Assembly (NCBI GenBank): GCA_937950565.1
Contig: CALFCS010000083.1
Coordinates: 1-11,227 of the forward strand
Source: an uncultured Lachnospiraceae bacterium
Lineage (GTDB): Bacteria; Bacillota; Clostridia; Lachnospirales; Lachnospiraceae
Reading direction: 5' to 3'
DNA: 11,227 nt
The notes beneath the pieces were generated by a model. That model had not been told where the DNA came from, did no database searches, and saw only the letters and a program-made list of their open reading frames with translations. The translations under genes were made by a program, and so were the position numbers. Shown here piece after piece: positions 1-5,898 of this stretch. Each line of letters starts with the position of its first letter. Position 1 is the first letter of the stretch.

Positions 1-269
1 CCACAGTTCATCTCTGGCTATTTGTTTCGAATGTCTGTAACAGATGTCTCAAATGGACTGCAAAAGCACCTTTTGGGCTGCGGCGCATAATGACAGTGAG
101 TTTGCTAAAGCAACGGTCAATCAGCGGCGAAGAAAAAACAAAAAAATCAATCGGTTTTGTATGGGCAGCGCCTCACCGCCTGCAAACTGCGAACCGGACC
201 GGCGTATGCCAAAGCAAAGGCCACAGTAGCCGGTTAGTATGAATTATAACGAAGATCTGAAATTTTTAC
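1..269. other. Leader stretch without a recognisable gene
   Basis: No coding region could be supported here. A 61-codon plus-strand frame at 44-229 has no ribosome binding site and an irregular composition rich in Arg, Lys, Asn and Pro, so I do not call it. The part around 155-235 is more GC-rich than the operon that follows. An 11-bp dyad, TCTGTAACAGA, lies at 34-44 and is too short to interpret. It could be the tail of an upstream transcription unit or a decayed intergenic repeat. Confidence 0.4.
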
Positions 270-298
270 TTGCAATATACCCTTTGGGGGTATATAAT
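270..298 (+). promoter_or_regulatory. Promoter of the csoR-copA operon with embedded CsoR-type operator
   Basis: A -35 box TTGCAA (270-275) and a perfect -10 box TATAAT (293-298) are separated by 17 bp. Within this lies a perfect inverted repeat, ATATACCC at 275-282 and GGGTATAT at 288-295, with a 5-bp spacer. G/C-tract dyads of the TACCC...GGGTA type are typical operators of CsoR-family copper repressors, and csoR starts 25 bp downstream. Apo-CsoR bound here would block RNA polymerase, and Cu(I) binding would release it. The promoter and dyad are seen directly; the regulation is inferred from the family. Confidence 0.85.
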
Positions 299-322
299 GT
301 GTTGTGTACAGGAGGTGGATTT

Positions 323-625
323 ATGAGCGAACAGAAAGAATGCTGTCATAAGACGAAGGAACGTTCAGAGAAGGAATATAAGGATTTGATTCACAGGCTG
401 AATCGTGTGGAGGGACAGATTCGTGGAATTAAGAGAATGGTTGAAGATAATGCATACTGTACCGATATTTTGATTCAGGTATCAGCGGCGAATGCGGCGC
501 TGAATAGTTTTAATAAGGTTCTTTTGGCAAATCATATCCGTACTTGTGTGGCGGAAGATATCCGGGAAGGAAAAGAAGATACGATTGATGAGTTGGTAGT
601 AACGCTGCAGAAATTAATGAAATAA
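323..625 (+). CDS. csoR: CsoR-family copper-sensing transcriptional repressor
   Basis: This encodes a 100-aa all-helical DNA-binding metal sensor of the CsoR/RcnR (DUF156) family. It should repress its own operon until Cu(I) binds. The family core HRLNRVEGQIRGIKRM spans residues 24-39. The Cu(I) ligand set Cys46, His71 and Cys75 has the spacing C-x24-H-x3-C, matching copper-type CsoR. Extra Cys7, Cys8 and His9 at the N-terminus may add weak metal binding. The start at 323 is chosen because AGGAGG (310-315) lies 7 nt upstream. An in-frame ATG at 239 would place the promoter and operator inside the gene. The gene is first in an operon with copA, 90 bp downstream. Other CsoR-like sensors detect nickel, formaldehyde or persulfide, but the neighbour is a Cu(I) ATPase, so copper is the best reading. 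Confidence 0.93.
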   Translation: MSEQKECCHKTKERSEKEYKDLIHRLNRVEGQIRGIKRMVEDNAYCTDILIQVSAANAALNSFNKVLLANHIRTCVAEDIREGKEDTIDELVVTLQKLMK

Positions 626-715
626 AAATCGTGGCAGAGTTATGAGTATTTGGATATTGAATGTTTTCAGATATTGGTTTTAGTTTTACAATTCGGAAAG
701 GAAGGGAACAGGCAT

Positions 716-3298
716 ATGGAGCAATATACAGTAACAGGCATGAGCTGTGCTGCCTGCAGTGCGCGGGTGGAAAAGGCGGTATTGAAGGTGCCGGGAGTAA
801 CCGGATGTGCAGTAAGTCTTTTAACGAATTCCATGGGAGTGGAGGGGACAGCTTCTTCCGCGGAAATTATTGCATCAGTGGAAGAGGCAGGATATGGCGC
901 ATCGCTTAAGACTTCCAGGGAACAAGAAAGTCAAAATGCTGCCGGGGCTGAAGAAATGTTGAAAGACAGGGAGACGCCTGTGTTAAAGAAACGTTTGACG
1001 GCATCTTTGTGTTTTTTGATTCCGCTGATGTATGTTTCCATGGGGCATATGATGTGGGGCTGGCCGCTGCCGGAAAGTTTGGCGCATAACCATGTTGCCG
1101 TGGGGCTGATCCAGCTGCTGCTTACTACAATTGTTATGGTGATTAACCAGAAATTTTTTATCAGCGGCTTTAAGGGAATGCTGCACCGGGCACCCAATAT
1201 GGATACATTGGTAGCGCTGGGCGCCGGAGCTTCTTATATCTATAGTGTTTATGCATTATTTGCCATGACAGACGCGCAAATGCGGATGGATATGGACAGA
1301 GTTATGAATTATATGCATGAGTTTTATTTCGAATCCGCAGCAATGATTCTTACTCTGATTACAGTGGGCAAAATGCTGGAAGCGCGTTCAAAGGGCAGGA
1401 CAACGGATGCTTTAAAAAGTCTGATGAAACTGGCGCCGAAGACGGCTGTAGTCATTCGGAATGGAGTAGAAACAGAGGTATCCATCGGACAGGTAAGAAC
1501 AGGAGATGTTTTTGTTGTAAGACCGGGAGAAAATATACCGGTTGATGGTATCGTGGTAGAGGGGACTAGTGCAGTGAATGAGTCAGCGCTTACAGGTGAG
1601 AGCCTTCCGGTGGATAAAGAGGCAGGAGACAGTGTGTCTGCCGCAACCTTGAACCAGTCGGGATTTTTGAAGTGCGAGGCGACAAGAGTCGGAGAAGATA
1701 CAACGCTTTCCCAGATTATCCAGATGGTCAGTGATGCGGCAGCGACGAAGGCACCGATTGCAAAAGTGGCAGATAAAGTGTCAGGAGTATTTGTGCCGAC
1801 AGTAATCAGTATTGCGGCGGTTACAATCCTGATATGGCTTTTGACCGGACAAAGTATCGGCTTTGCTCTTGCAAGAGGAATTTCTGTATTGGTTATCAGC
1901 TGTCCTTGTGCCCTTGGTCTTGCAACTCCGGTTGCGATCATGGTAGGAAATGGCATGGGCGCGAAGAATGGTATTATGTTTAAAACGGCTGTGTCATTGG
2001 AAGAAACAGGGAAAATGCAGATTGTTGCACTTGATAAGACAGGTACGATTACCCGTGGCGAACCGCAGGTGACGGATATGCTTCCCTGTGAGGGGGTTAC
2101 AGATGAAGAATTATTGAAAGTGGCATATGCATTGGAAGAGAAAAGTGAACATCCACTTGCAAAAGCAATTATTCTGCTTGCAGAGAAGAAAAAGGTGTCA
2201 CAGGAGAATGTAGAAATGACGCAGTTTCAGGCGCTTCCTGGAAATGGGCTCTGTGGAAAGCTTGGAGAATCATATCTTGCAGGTGGTAACTTTAAATTCA
2301 TCTCGGAGAAAACAAAGGTTCCGGCATCTGTAAAAATGCAGGCAGAAAGGCTGGCAGAAGAGGGAAAGACTCCTCTTTTCTTTAGCAGGGACGAGAAACT
2401 TGTCGGTATGATTACAGTGGCTGATGTTATAAAGGAAGATAGTCCTCAGGCAGTGAAGGAGCTTCAGAATATGGGCATTCATGTGGTGATGCTTACCGGG
2501 GATAATGAGCGCACAGCAAAAGCGGTCGGAAGACAGGCAGGTGTAGACGAAGTGATTGCAGGGGTACTTCCGGATGGAAAAGAAAATGTAATCAGAGAGC
2601 TTAAGAAAAAGGGCAAGGTTGCCATGGTAGGTGACGGAATCAATGATGCTCCGGCGCTTACGAGGGCGGATATGGGAATCGCAATCGGGGCAGGAACAGA
2701 TATTGCCATTGATGCTGCAGATGTGGTTCTGATGAAGAGCCGGTTGAGCGATGTCCCGGCTGCGATCAGGCTTAGTCGTGCAACACTTAGGAATATTCAT
2801 GAAAATTTGTTTTGGGCATTTTTCTATAATGTTATTGGAATTCCGTTGGCAGCAGGCATTTGGTATCCGATTTTTGGACTGAAGCTGAATCCGATGTTCG
2901 GTGCGGCAGCTATGAGCCTTTCCAGTTTCTGTGTAGTAACAAATGCACTTCGGATTAATTGGTTTAAGATGCACGATGCATCAAAGGATAAAGCGTATAA
3001 ACGCTATAAAAAGAATGATACTATTTCCAGTGATATGGAAATGATGTCAGATAAACAAGAAAGTAATAAGAAGGAGGAAGATGAAGGAATGACAAAGACG
3101 ATGAAAATTGAAGGAATGATGTGCGGACACTGTGAAGCACATGTGAAAAAAGCTCTGGAAGCCCTGGCAGAGGTAGATGTGGCAGAAGTGAGTCATGAAG
3201 CGGGAACAGCGGTACTCACACTGAATGCAGAGGTTTCTGAAGATGTATTGAAAAAGACCGTAGAGGAACTCGATTATAAAGTGCTGGGAATTGAGTAG
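716..3298 (+). CDS. copA: Cu(I)-exporting P1B-type ATPase with N-terminal and C-terminal HMA domains
   Basis: This encodes an 860-aa inner-membrane pump that exports Cu(I) using ATP. In order it has an N-terminal heavy-metal-associated domain with CAAC at 11-14; membrane helices; the actuator TGES at 293-296; the transport-site CPC at 396-398; the phosphorylation motif DKTGT at 440-444; the nucleotide-site HP at 479-480; GDGINDAP at 639-646; and Y704-N705 and MxxSS (733-737) in the last helices. This CPC/YN/MxxSS set is the signature of Cu(I)-specific P1B-1 pumps. A charged linker (about 755-790) then leads to a second HMA domain with CGHC at 803-806. Many CopA proteins carry their HMA domains only at the N-terminus, so the C-terminal one looks like a fused CopZ chaperone. 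The start at 716 is chosen for AAGGAAGGG 9 nt upstream; an ATG at 650 lacks a site. The gene is cotranscribed with csoR. Confidence 0.95.
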   Translation: MEQYTVTGMSCAACSARVEKAVLKVPGVTGCAVSLLTNSMGVEGTASSAEIIASVEEAGYGASLKTSREQESQNAAGAEEMLKDRETPVLKKRLTASLCFLIPLMYVSMGHMMWGWPLPESLAHNHVAVGLIQLLLTTIVMVINQKFFISGFKGMLHRAPNMDTLVALGAGASYIYSVYALFAMTDAQMRMDMDRVMNYMHEFYFESAAMILTLITVGKMLEARSKGRTTDALKSLMKLAPKTAVVIRNGVETEVSIGQVRTGDVFVVRPGENIPVDGIVVEGTSAVNESALTGESLPVDKEAGDSVSAATLNQSGFLKCEATRVGEDTTLSQIIQMVSDAAATKAPIAKVADKVSGVFVPTVISIAAVTILIWLLTGQSIGFALARGISVLVISCPCALGLATPVAIMVGNGMGAKNGIMFKTAVSLEETGKMQIVALDKTGTITRGEPQVTDMLPCEGVTDEELLKVAYALEEKSEHPLAKAIILLAEKKKVSQENVEMTQFQALPGNGLCGKLGESYLAGGNFKFISEKTKVPASVKMQAERLAEEGKTPLFFSRDEKLVGMITVADVIKEDSPQAVKELQNMGIHVVMLTGDNERTAKAVGRQAGVDEVIAGVLPDGKENVIRELKKKGKVAMVGDGINDAPALTRADMGIAIGAGTDIAIDAADVVLMKSRLSDVPAAIRLSRATLRNIHENLFWAFFYNVIGIPLAAGIWYPIFGLKLNPMFGAAAMSLSSFCVVTNALRINWFKMHDASKDKAYKRYKKNDTISSDMEMMSDKQESNKKEEDEGMTKTMKIEGMMCGHCEAHVKKALEALAEVDVAEVSHEAGTAVLTLNAEVSEDVLKKTVEELDYKVLGIE
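3071..3298 (+). promoter_or_regulatory. Candidate internal translation start for a separate CopZ-like chaperone
   Basis: Inside copA, a strong Shine-Dalgarno-like AAGGAGG (3071-3077) precedes an in-frame ATG at 3089 by 11 nt. A second AAGGA sits directly in front of that ATG. Starting there would give a 69-aa protein beginning MTKTMKIEGMMCGHC, the normal size and layout of free-standing CopZ copper chaperones. The signal may be a relic of a once separate copZ gene that lost its upstream stop codon, or it may still be used. The spacing is somewhat longer than ideal, and the linker is Lys/Glu-rich, which produces AAG/GAG-rich DNA by chance. Confidence 0.35.
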
Positions 3299-3305
3299 GC
3301 AAAGT

Positions 3306-3344
3306 AAAAACCCGGGAGGATGTCAGTAATCCCTCCGGGTTTTC
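3306..3344. terminator. Bidirectional hairpin terminator between copA and vanZ-like gene
   Basis: AAAACCCGG at 3307-3315 pairs with CCGGGTTTT at 3335-3343, and the stem continues imperfectly inward. The hairpin is followed by a T-run on the plus strand and, because of the A-run at 3306-3310, on the minus strand too. It starts 8 bp after the copA stop. The last codons of the convergent vanZ-like gene lie in the loop and right arm, so the two genes share it. Confidence 0.8.
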
Positions 3345-3877
3345 TTACGCATACGTTTCCGGCGGGAACGTTCCCGCACTTCTCCAATAAAGCGGAAGGG
3401 TGCAAGGAAGGTCCAGCATGTAATGCGGACTGTCATAATACCGAAAAATACGCCGATGCTGTCAATCAGTACGTCTTTCTTAGAAGGTCCCCTGCCTGCG
3501 ACAAAGGACTGGTGATACTCATCCCCGGCCGCAAAGCCGACACAAATGATACCGGCGGTAAGAAGCAATGGAAATCCCCGAAGGCCGTATACATAAAACG
3601 GGAAAGAAACTGCGATGGCCAAAAGGAAATATTCTGTCATATGGGCAAGCTTTCTTACCGGATATTCAATTCTATGGGCATAGTCTTGAATTTCCCATTC
3701 CTGGAGACCTTTATCCAGAATTTCATTTCCGATTTCCACGATTTTGTAACTCACTTCATAACTTAAGTTTCCTGATGCCTCACCGGTCTGCGCTGAGAAA
3801 CTGTAAATAACATACATCATAATGAGCGCAGGCAGAAAGGAGAGTGGTTTCAGGAAAAATAATAATACATTCTTCAT
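3323..3877 (-). CDS. VanZ-like family membrane protein
   Basis: This encodes a 184-aa integral membrane protein of the VanZ-like family (named after VanZ of the Tn1546 teicoplanin-resistance cluster). The family is common in Firmicutes, and most members have no proven biochemical function. Family signatures are visible: FSAQTGEAS near 27-35; RKLAHxxEY at 75-83; and DEYHQxFxxGR at 119-129 followed by D135 and D139 in the last conserved block. Three to four hydrophobic stretches (about 5-28, 84-98, 102-118 and 140-152) would span the membrane, and a basic tail rich in Arg and Lys ends the protein. The start is supported by AAAGGAG (reverse complement of 3883-3889) 5 nt upstream. The gene stands alone, convergent with copA and divergent from the split carboxypeptidase gene, 147 bp away. 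Glycopeptide resistance cannot be inferred from this gene alone. Confidence 0.88.
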   Translation of the reverse strand: MKNVLLFFLKPLSFLPALIMMYVIYSFSAQTGEASGNLSYEVSYKIVEIGNEILDKGLQEWEIQDYAHRIEYPVRKLAHMTEYFLLAIAVSFPFYVYGLRGFPLLLTAGIICVGFAAGDEYHQSFVAGRGPSKKDVLIDSIGVFFGIMTVRITCWTFLAPFRFIGEVRERSRRKRMRKKTRRDY

Positions 3878-3983
3878 ACATACTCCTTTATTCTGTATCT
3901 TTATAAATATATTTTAACAATATGCCACATTTTCTTTTATTTGTAAAGAGATTTGCCGGAAAAGGAATATTTGGCGGCGGATT

Positions 3984-4001
3984 TTATTACATTAGTAATA
4001 A
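3984..4001. promoter_or_regulatory. Perfect dyad upstream of the carboxypeptidase gene, possible operator
   Basis: TTATTAC (3984-3990) and GTAATAA (3995-4001) form a perfect 7-bp inverted repeat with a 4-bp spacer, in the gap between the divergent vanZ-like and carboxypeptidase genes. It lies 23 bp before the carboxypeptidase start, where a transcription factor could block or modulate expression. No convincing -35/-10 pair or sporulation sigma-factor promoter could be placed with it, so its role is open. Confidence 0.3.
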
Positions 4002-4024
4002 TCGTTTTGTATGGAGAGTAATGG

Positions 4025-4555
4025 ATGAAAAGGTTCGGAGTGTTTTTACTGTGCACGGTACTGTATGTACAGCCGGTTATGGCAAAGGATGCGGAAAGAA
4101 TTATAGCCTGGGAGGAGACGGAGGCACAGAATGAAGCAGGTACAGAAGAAAAAACAGGAGCTGGTATGGAGATATCTGCGCCTTCGGCTATTTTGATGGA
4201 GGCATCTACCGGACAGATTATTTATGAAAAGGATGCAGATACACAACGTCCGCCGGCAAGTGTTACGAAGATTATGACGATGCTTCTGATTTTTGATGCA
4301 ATAGCAGAAGGAAAAATAAAACTGGAGGATGAAGTGGCAGTTTCTGAGTACGCCGCTTCGATGGGCGGTTCTCAGGTGTTTCTTGAGCCGGGAGAGATTC
4401 AGACAGTAGATACGCTGTTGAAATGTATTTCTGTGGCCAGTGCAAATGACGCATGTGTAGCATTTAACTACAGTAGACAATATATTCCCGCTATGGAAAT
4501 CCATGTCACAAAGCAGAGAGCAGGCGTTTTTATAACCAATGAAGATGGCATATGA
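4025..4555 (+). CDS. D-alanyl-D-alanine carboxypeptidase, N-terminal part, interrupted by an integrated element
   Basis: This is the first part of a peptidase S11 (DacF/PBP5-type) enzyme, which removes the terminal D-Ala from peptidoglycan stem peptides outside the membrane. A signal peptide covers residues 1-20, with likely cleavage after VMA. The catalytic SxxK is S79-V-T-K82, and the second motif S139-A-N141 is present. Host sequence ends with DACVA (142-146), which is the 15-bp attachment repeat. The next 30 residues are read from the mobile element until a TGA at 4553-4555. The 176-aa product lacks the KTG motif and should be inactive. The start is supported by GGAGAG (4013-4018), 6 nt upstream. 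The matching second part begins in frame at 8885/8900; precise excision would give a 405-aa protein, a usual length for the family. Confidence 0.9.
   Translation: MKRFGVFLLCTVLYVQPVMAKDAERIIAWEETEAQNEAGTEEKTGAGMEISAPSAILMEASTGQIIYEKDADTQRPPASVTKIMTMLLIFDAIAEGKIKLEDEVAVSEYAASMGGSQVFLEPGEIQTVDTLLKCISVASANDACVAFNYSRQYIPAMEIHVTKQRAGVFITNEDGI
4448..4462 (+). repeat. attL: left 15-bp attachment repeat
   Basis: GACGCATGTGTAGCA is identical to the copy at 8885-8899. It encodes D-A-C-V-A of the carboxypeptidase in frame. The flanking bases differ (T on the left and T on the right here, C and A at the other copy), so the shared core is exactly 15 bp. Left of it is host DNA; right of it is element DNA. 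Confidence 0.9.
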
Positions 4556-4564
4556 ATAATAATC

Positions 4565-4605
4565 AAAAAAGTGTAAAGCCTTGGTAATTTAATAGACTTT
4601 ACACT
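4565..4605 (-). terminator. Terminator of the coiled-coil gene
   Basis: On the minus strand AGTGTAAAG (reverse of 4597-4605) pairs with CTTTACACT (reverse of 4570-4578), a perfect 9-bp stem. It is followed by six T residues (4565-4570 are A on the plus strand). It lies 27 bp past the stop of the coiled-coil gene. The outer arm of the stem overlaps the left copy of the 29-bp inverted repeat. Confidence 0.75.
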
Positions 4606-4607
4606 CT
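4579..4607 (+). repeat. Left copy of 29-bp inverted repeat flanking the coiled-coil gene
   Basis: Starting with CCTTGGTAATTTAATAGAC, this matches the reverse complement of 5247-5275 at 27 of 29 positions. With a 2-nt gap the similarity continues about 10 nt further inward. The pair encloses exactly one gene (4632-5186). Confidence 0.8.
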
Positions 4608-4631
4608 ATGATTCTGTGAGATAGGTAGTTG

Positions 4632-5186
4632 TTATGAAATTTTATGTAATTTTTCACTGTGTTCAGTAATTACTTGTTTCATGATTGTTATGTCTTGTTG
4701 CATTGCTCCATAATCAGACACGCTGTTTTTGTATCGTTCATATGTAGATGTGTAGCAGGATTCAATATTTTGTAATCTTGGAAGAAGATCATTCTCTTGC
4801 ATTAATTCTATTCGTATAATTTTGTCTTCCACGCGTGAGAGACTGGTATTCATTTGTATGATTTTGCCTTCTACATTAGTGAGTCGGCCTTCCACGTCAG
4901 AGAGTCTGTTATCCATTCGTATAATCTTGTCTTCTACATTAGTGAGTCGGCCTTCCACGTCAGAGAGTCTGTTATCCATTCGTATAATCTTGTCTTCCAC
5001 ATTAGAGAGCCTGTCTTCCACATTAGAGAGCCTGTCTTCCACATTAGAGAGCCTGTCTTCCACATTAGAAAGTCTGTCTTCTATTCGTATGATTTTATCA
5101 CTCATCTGGTTAATTTTGTCATTTATCGGATCAAGTTTGCTGTCTAACAGGTTGGATATTGCCAATAATAATTCATTGTCTTTCAT
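4632..5186 (-). CDS. Repeat-rich coiled-coil protein of unknown function
   Basis: This encodes a 184-aa cytoplasmic, highly charged protein with no signal peptide or membrane segment. After a short N-terminal part (MKDNELLLAISNLLDSKLD), residues about 20-125 are almost pure heptads: RLSNVED units repeated four times in tandem, then two copies of a 21-residue unit containing KIIRMDNRLSDVEGRLTNVE. This predicts a long parallel coiled coil. The C-terminal 55 residues (from about LLPRLQNIESCYTSTYERYKNS) are non-repetitive and probably form the conserved functional part. A weak AAGG site lies about 10 nt before the start. I know of similar short coiled-coil proteins in Clostridia, but no function. 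The gene is transcribed against the recombinase and flanked by inverted repeats. Confidence 0.75.
   Translation of the reverse strand: MKDNELLLAISNLLDSKLDPINDKINQMSDKIIRIEDRLSNVEDRLSNVEDRLSNVEDRLSNVEDKIIRMDNRLSDVEGRLTNVEDKIIRMDNRLSDVEGRLTNVEGKIIQMNTSLSRVEDKIIRIELMQENDLLPRLQNIESCYTSTYERYKNSVSDYGAMQQDITIMKQVITEHSEKLHKIS
4868..4993 (-). repeat. Two perfect 63-bp tandem repeats inside the coiled-coil gene
   Basis: The unit starting at 4868 (CTTCTACATTAGTGAGTCGG...) is repeated without change at 4931-4993. Each unit encodes 21 residues, i.e. three heptads, so unit gain or loss keeps both frame and coiled-coil register. Complete identity, including third codon positions, points to recent duplication. 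Confidence 0.9.
4994..5077 (-). repeat. Four 21-bp tandem repeats inside the coiled-coil gene
   Basis: CTTCCACATTAGAGAGCCTGT occurs at 4994, 5015 and 5036 without change, in adjacent units, and a fourth copy at 5057-5077 differs at two positions. Each encodes one RLSNVED heptad. They adjoin the 63-bp repeats, so the whole block 4868-5077 is likely to be length-variable between strains. Confidence 0.9.
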
Positions 5187-5546
5187 ATTATCATCGCCTT
5201 TTTAAATATAAATGTCGGTATTAAGTGTTATGATTGTAACATAATCAGAGTATAAAGTCTATTAAATTATCAAGGTGCGGTGGGCGAATTTATTGTCGGA
5301 AATGTATAGAGAGAATACATCTGCGAACGCTTTTAGATTTGTTATTCTTACTATAGCTGATTTTTTGCTTCTTTACAAGTCCTATATCTGATTTGTTGAT
5401 AATGAAAAAACTTTTGATGATTGTTCTGTGGTGTTTTATGTCCATACTATCAAGGATGAACAGTATTGCTGTGGTATCTGTGGTTGCAAAGTTTCTTACT
5501 ATGACCGCCGGAAAGGAACAGCTTGGACATTGGATTAAAGGAACCT
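5187..5546. other. Gap between coiled-coil gene and regulator: promoter, inverted repeat, gene remnant
   Basis: From left to right, a minus-strand promoter is possible: -35 TAGACT (reverse of 5256-5261), 17 bp, -10 TACAAT (reverse of 5233-5238), reading toward the coiled-coil gene. The right copy of the 29-bp inverted repeat follows. A small dyad, ATGTAT-N7-ATACAT, lies near 5305-5325. From 5392 to 5538 a plus-strand frame without a start codon encodes 48 residues with a Cys-rich patch (YCCGICGCK) followed by SYYDRRK. It reads like a broken zinc-finger start of a transposase-type protein. No complete gene was found. Confidence 0.45.
5247..5275 (-). repeat. Right copy of 29-bp inverted repeat flanking the coiled-coil gene
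   Basis: This is the partner of 4579-4607, in opposite orientation, with two mismatches in 29 positions. It contains the candidate -35 box of the coiled-coil gene promoter, while the left copy supplies part of its terminator. No flanking target-site duplication is apparent. Confidence 0.8.
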
Positions 5547-5765
5547 TTATAATTTCTGGTCATCTTCGCTTGGAATAAACTGGGCGATATCTTGAATCTG
5601 ACAATTAAGAATTCGGCAGAGATCATTAATAGTAGTAGTATTCAATGGCTTGTTTTTACGTAATTTATCAAGAGTAGAACTGGAGATGTGATGTTTATTT
5701 ATTAAGGTATATGTTGATTCAGTTGAATTCTTTAATGTGTTCCAAAATGGACTATAATCAATCAC
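5547..5765 (-). CDS. Small Cro/C1-type helix-turn-helix regulator
   Basis: This encodes a 72-aa single-domain DNA-binding protein resembling the short Cro/C1-type HTH regulators of Firmicutes elements. The recognisable core runs from TYTLINKHHISSSTLDKLRKNK to NTTTINDLCRILNCQIQDIAQFIP: helix-turn-helix, then the helix with the DLCRxLNC signature. The start is GTG at 5765, chosen because AAGGAG (reverse of 5773-5778) lies 7 nt upstream and no ATG fits. It is divergent from the zinc-ribbon protein gene, and the gap between them carries two tandem dyads overlapping a promoter. It is most likely the repressor of that promoter, analogous to an immunity repressor keeping the element quiet. Confidence 0.82.
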   Translation of the reverse strand: MIDYSPFWNTLKNSTESTYTLINKHHISSSTLDKLRKNKPLNTTTINDLCRILNCQIQDIAQFIPSEDDQKL

Positions 5766-5811
5766 GATTTTTCTCCTTGTTTTTATTTTTTTATATATTT
5801 ATCGTAAATGG

Positions 5812-5851
5812 TAGTCTTAATATTGACTATAGTCGTTAAAAAGACTATAAT
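5812..5851 (+). promoter_or_regulatory. Promoter with two tandem 18-bp operator dyads
   Basis: A strong promoter, TTGACT (5823-5828), 17 bp, TATAAT (5846-5851), reads toward the zinc-ribbon protein. Two identical-architecture dyads, TAGTC-N8-GACTA, abut each other at 5812-5829 and 5830-5847. The first overlaps the -35 box, and the second spans the spacer and enters the -10 box. Same arms, same spacer length and an 18-bp repeat pitch suggest cooperative binding of two repressor dimers, presumably the adjacent Cro/C1-type protein. A further half site, GACTATAAT, lies at 5750 inside the regulator gene. No clear promoter for the regulator itself could be assigned. Confidence 0.72.
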
Positions 5852-5898
5852 ATTATTTGAGAGTATTGCGAAAAAATACAAATGAGGAGGAAAAGAAT

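Noticed and set aside
44..229. A 61-codon plus-strand ORF before the copper operon
   Set aside because: There is no ribosome binding site, the composition is unusual, and it resembles no family I know. It ends just before the csoR promoter region, and its presence is expected by chance.
1324..1956. A 210-codon minus-strand ORF inside copA
   Set aside because: It lies opposite the strongly conserved CopA actuator and transport regions, has no start signal, and resembles no known family. The same holds for the minus-strand frames at 931-1197, 2270-2974 and 2479-2709.
3320..3766. A 148-codon plus-strand ORF opposite the vanZ-like gene
   Set aside because: The minus strand carries clear VanZ-family motifs, a good ribosome binding site and hydrophobic segments. 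The plus-strand frame begins inside the copA terminator.
4868..5077. Short regular repeats considered as a CRISPR array
   Set aside because: The units are directly adjacent with no unique spacers, lie within a coding frame, and encode heptads. No cas genes are present.
4822..5205. Plus-strand ORFs (also 4854-5147) made of SSTLES and FHIREPV repeats
   Set aside because: They are antisense shadows of the minus-strand tandem-repeat coiled-coil gene. A repeat length divisible by three keeps all frames open. They have no ribosome binding site.
5393..5578. A 61-codon plus-strand ORF starting with MLIMKKLLMIVLWCFMS, looking like a signal peptide
   Set aside because: The start is not preceded by a ribosome binding site and its end overlaps the regulator gene. 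A different frame of the same DNA has the better protein-like Cys motif.
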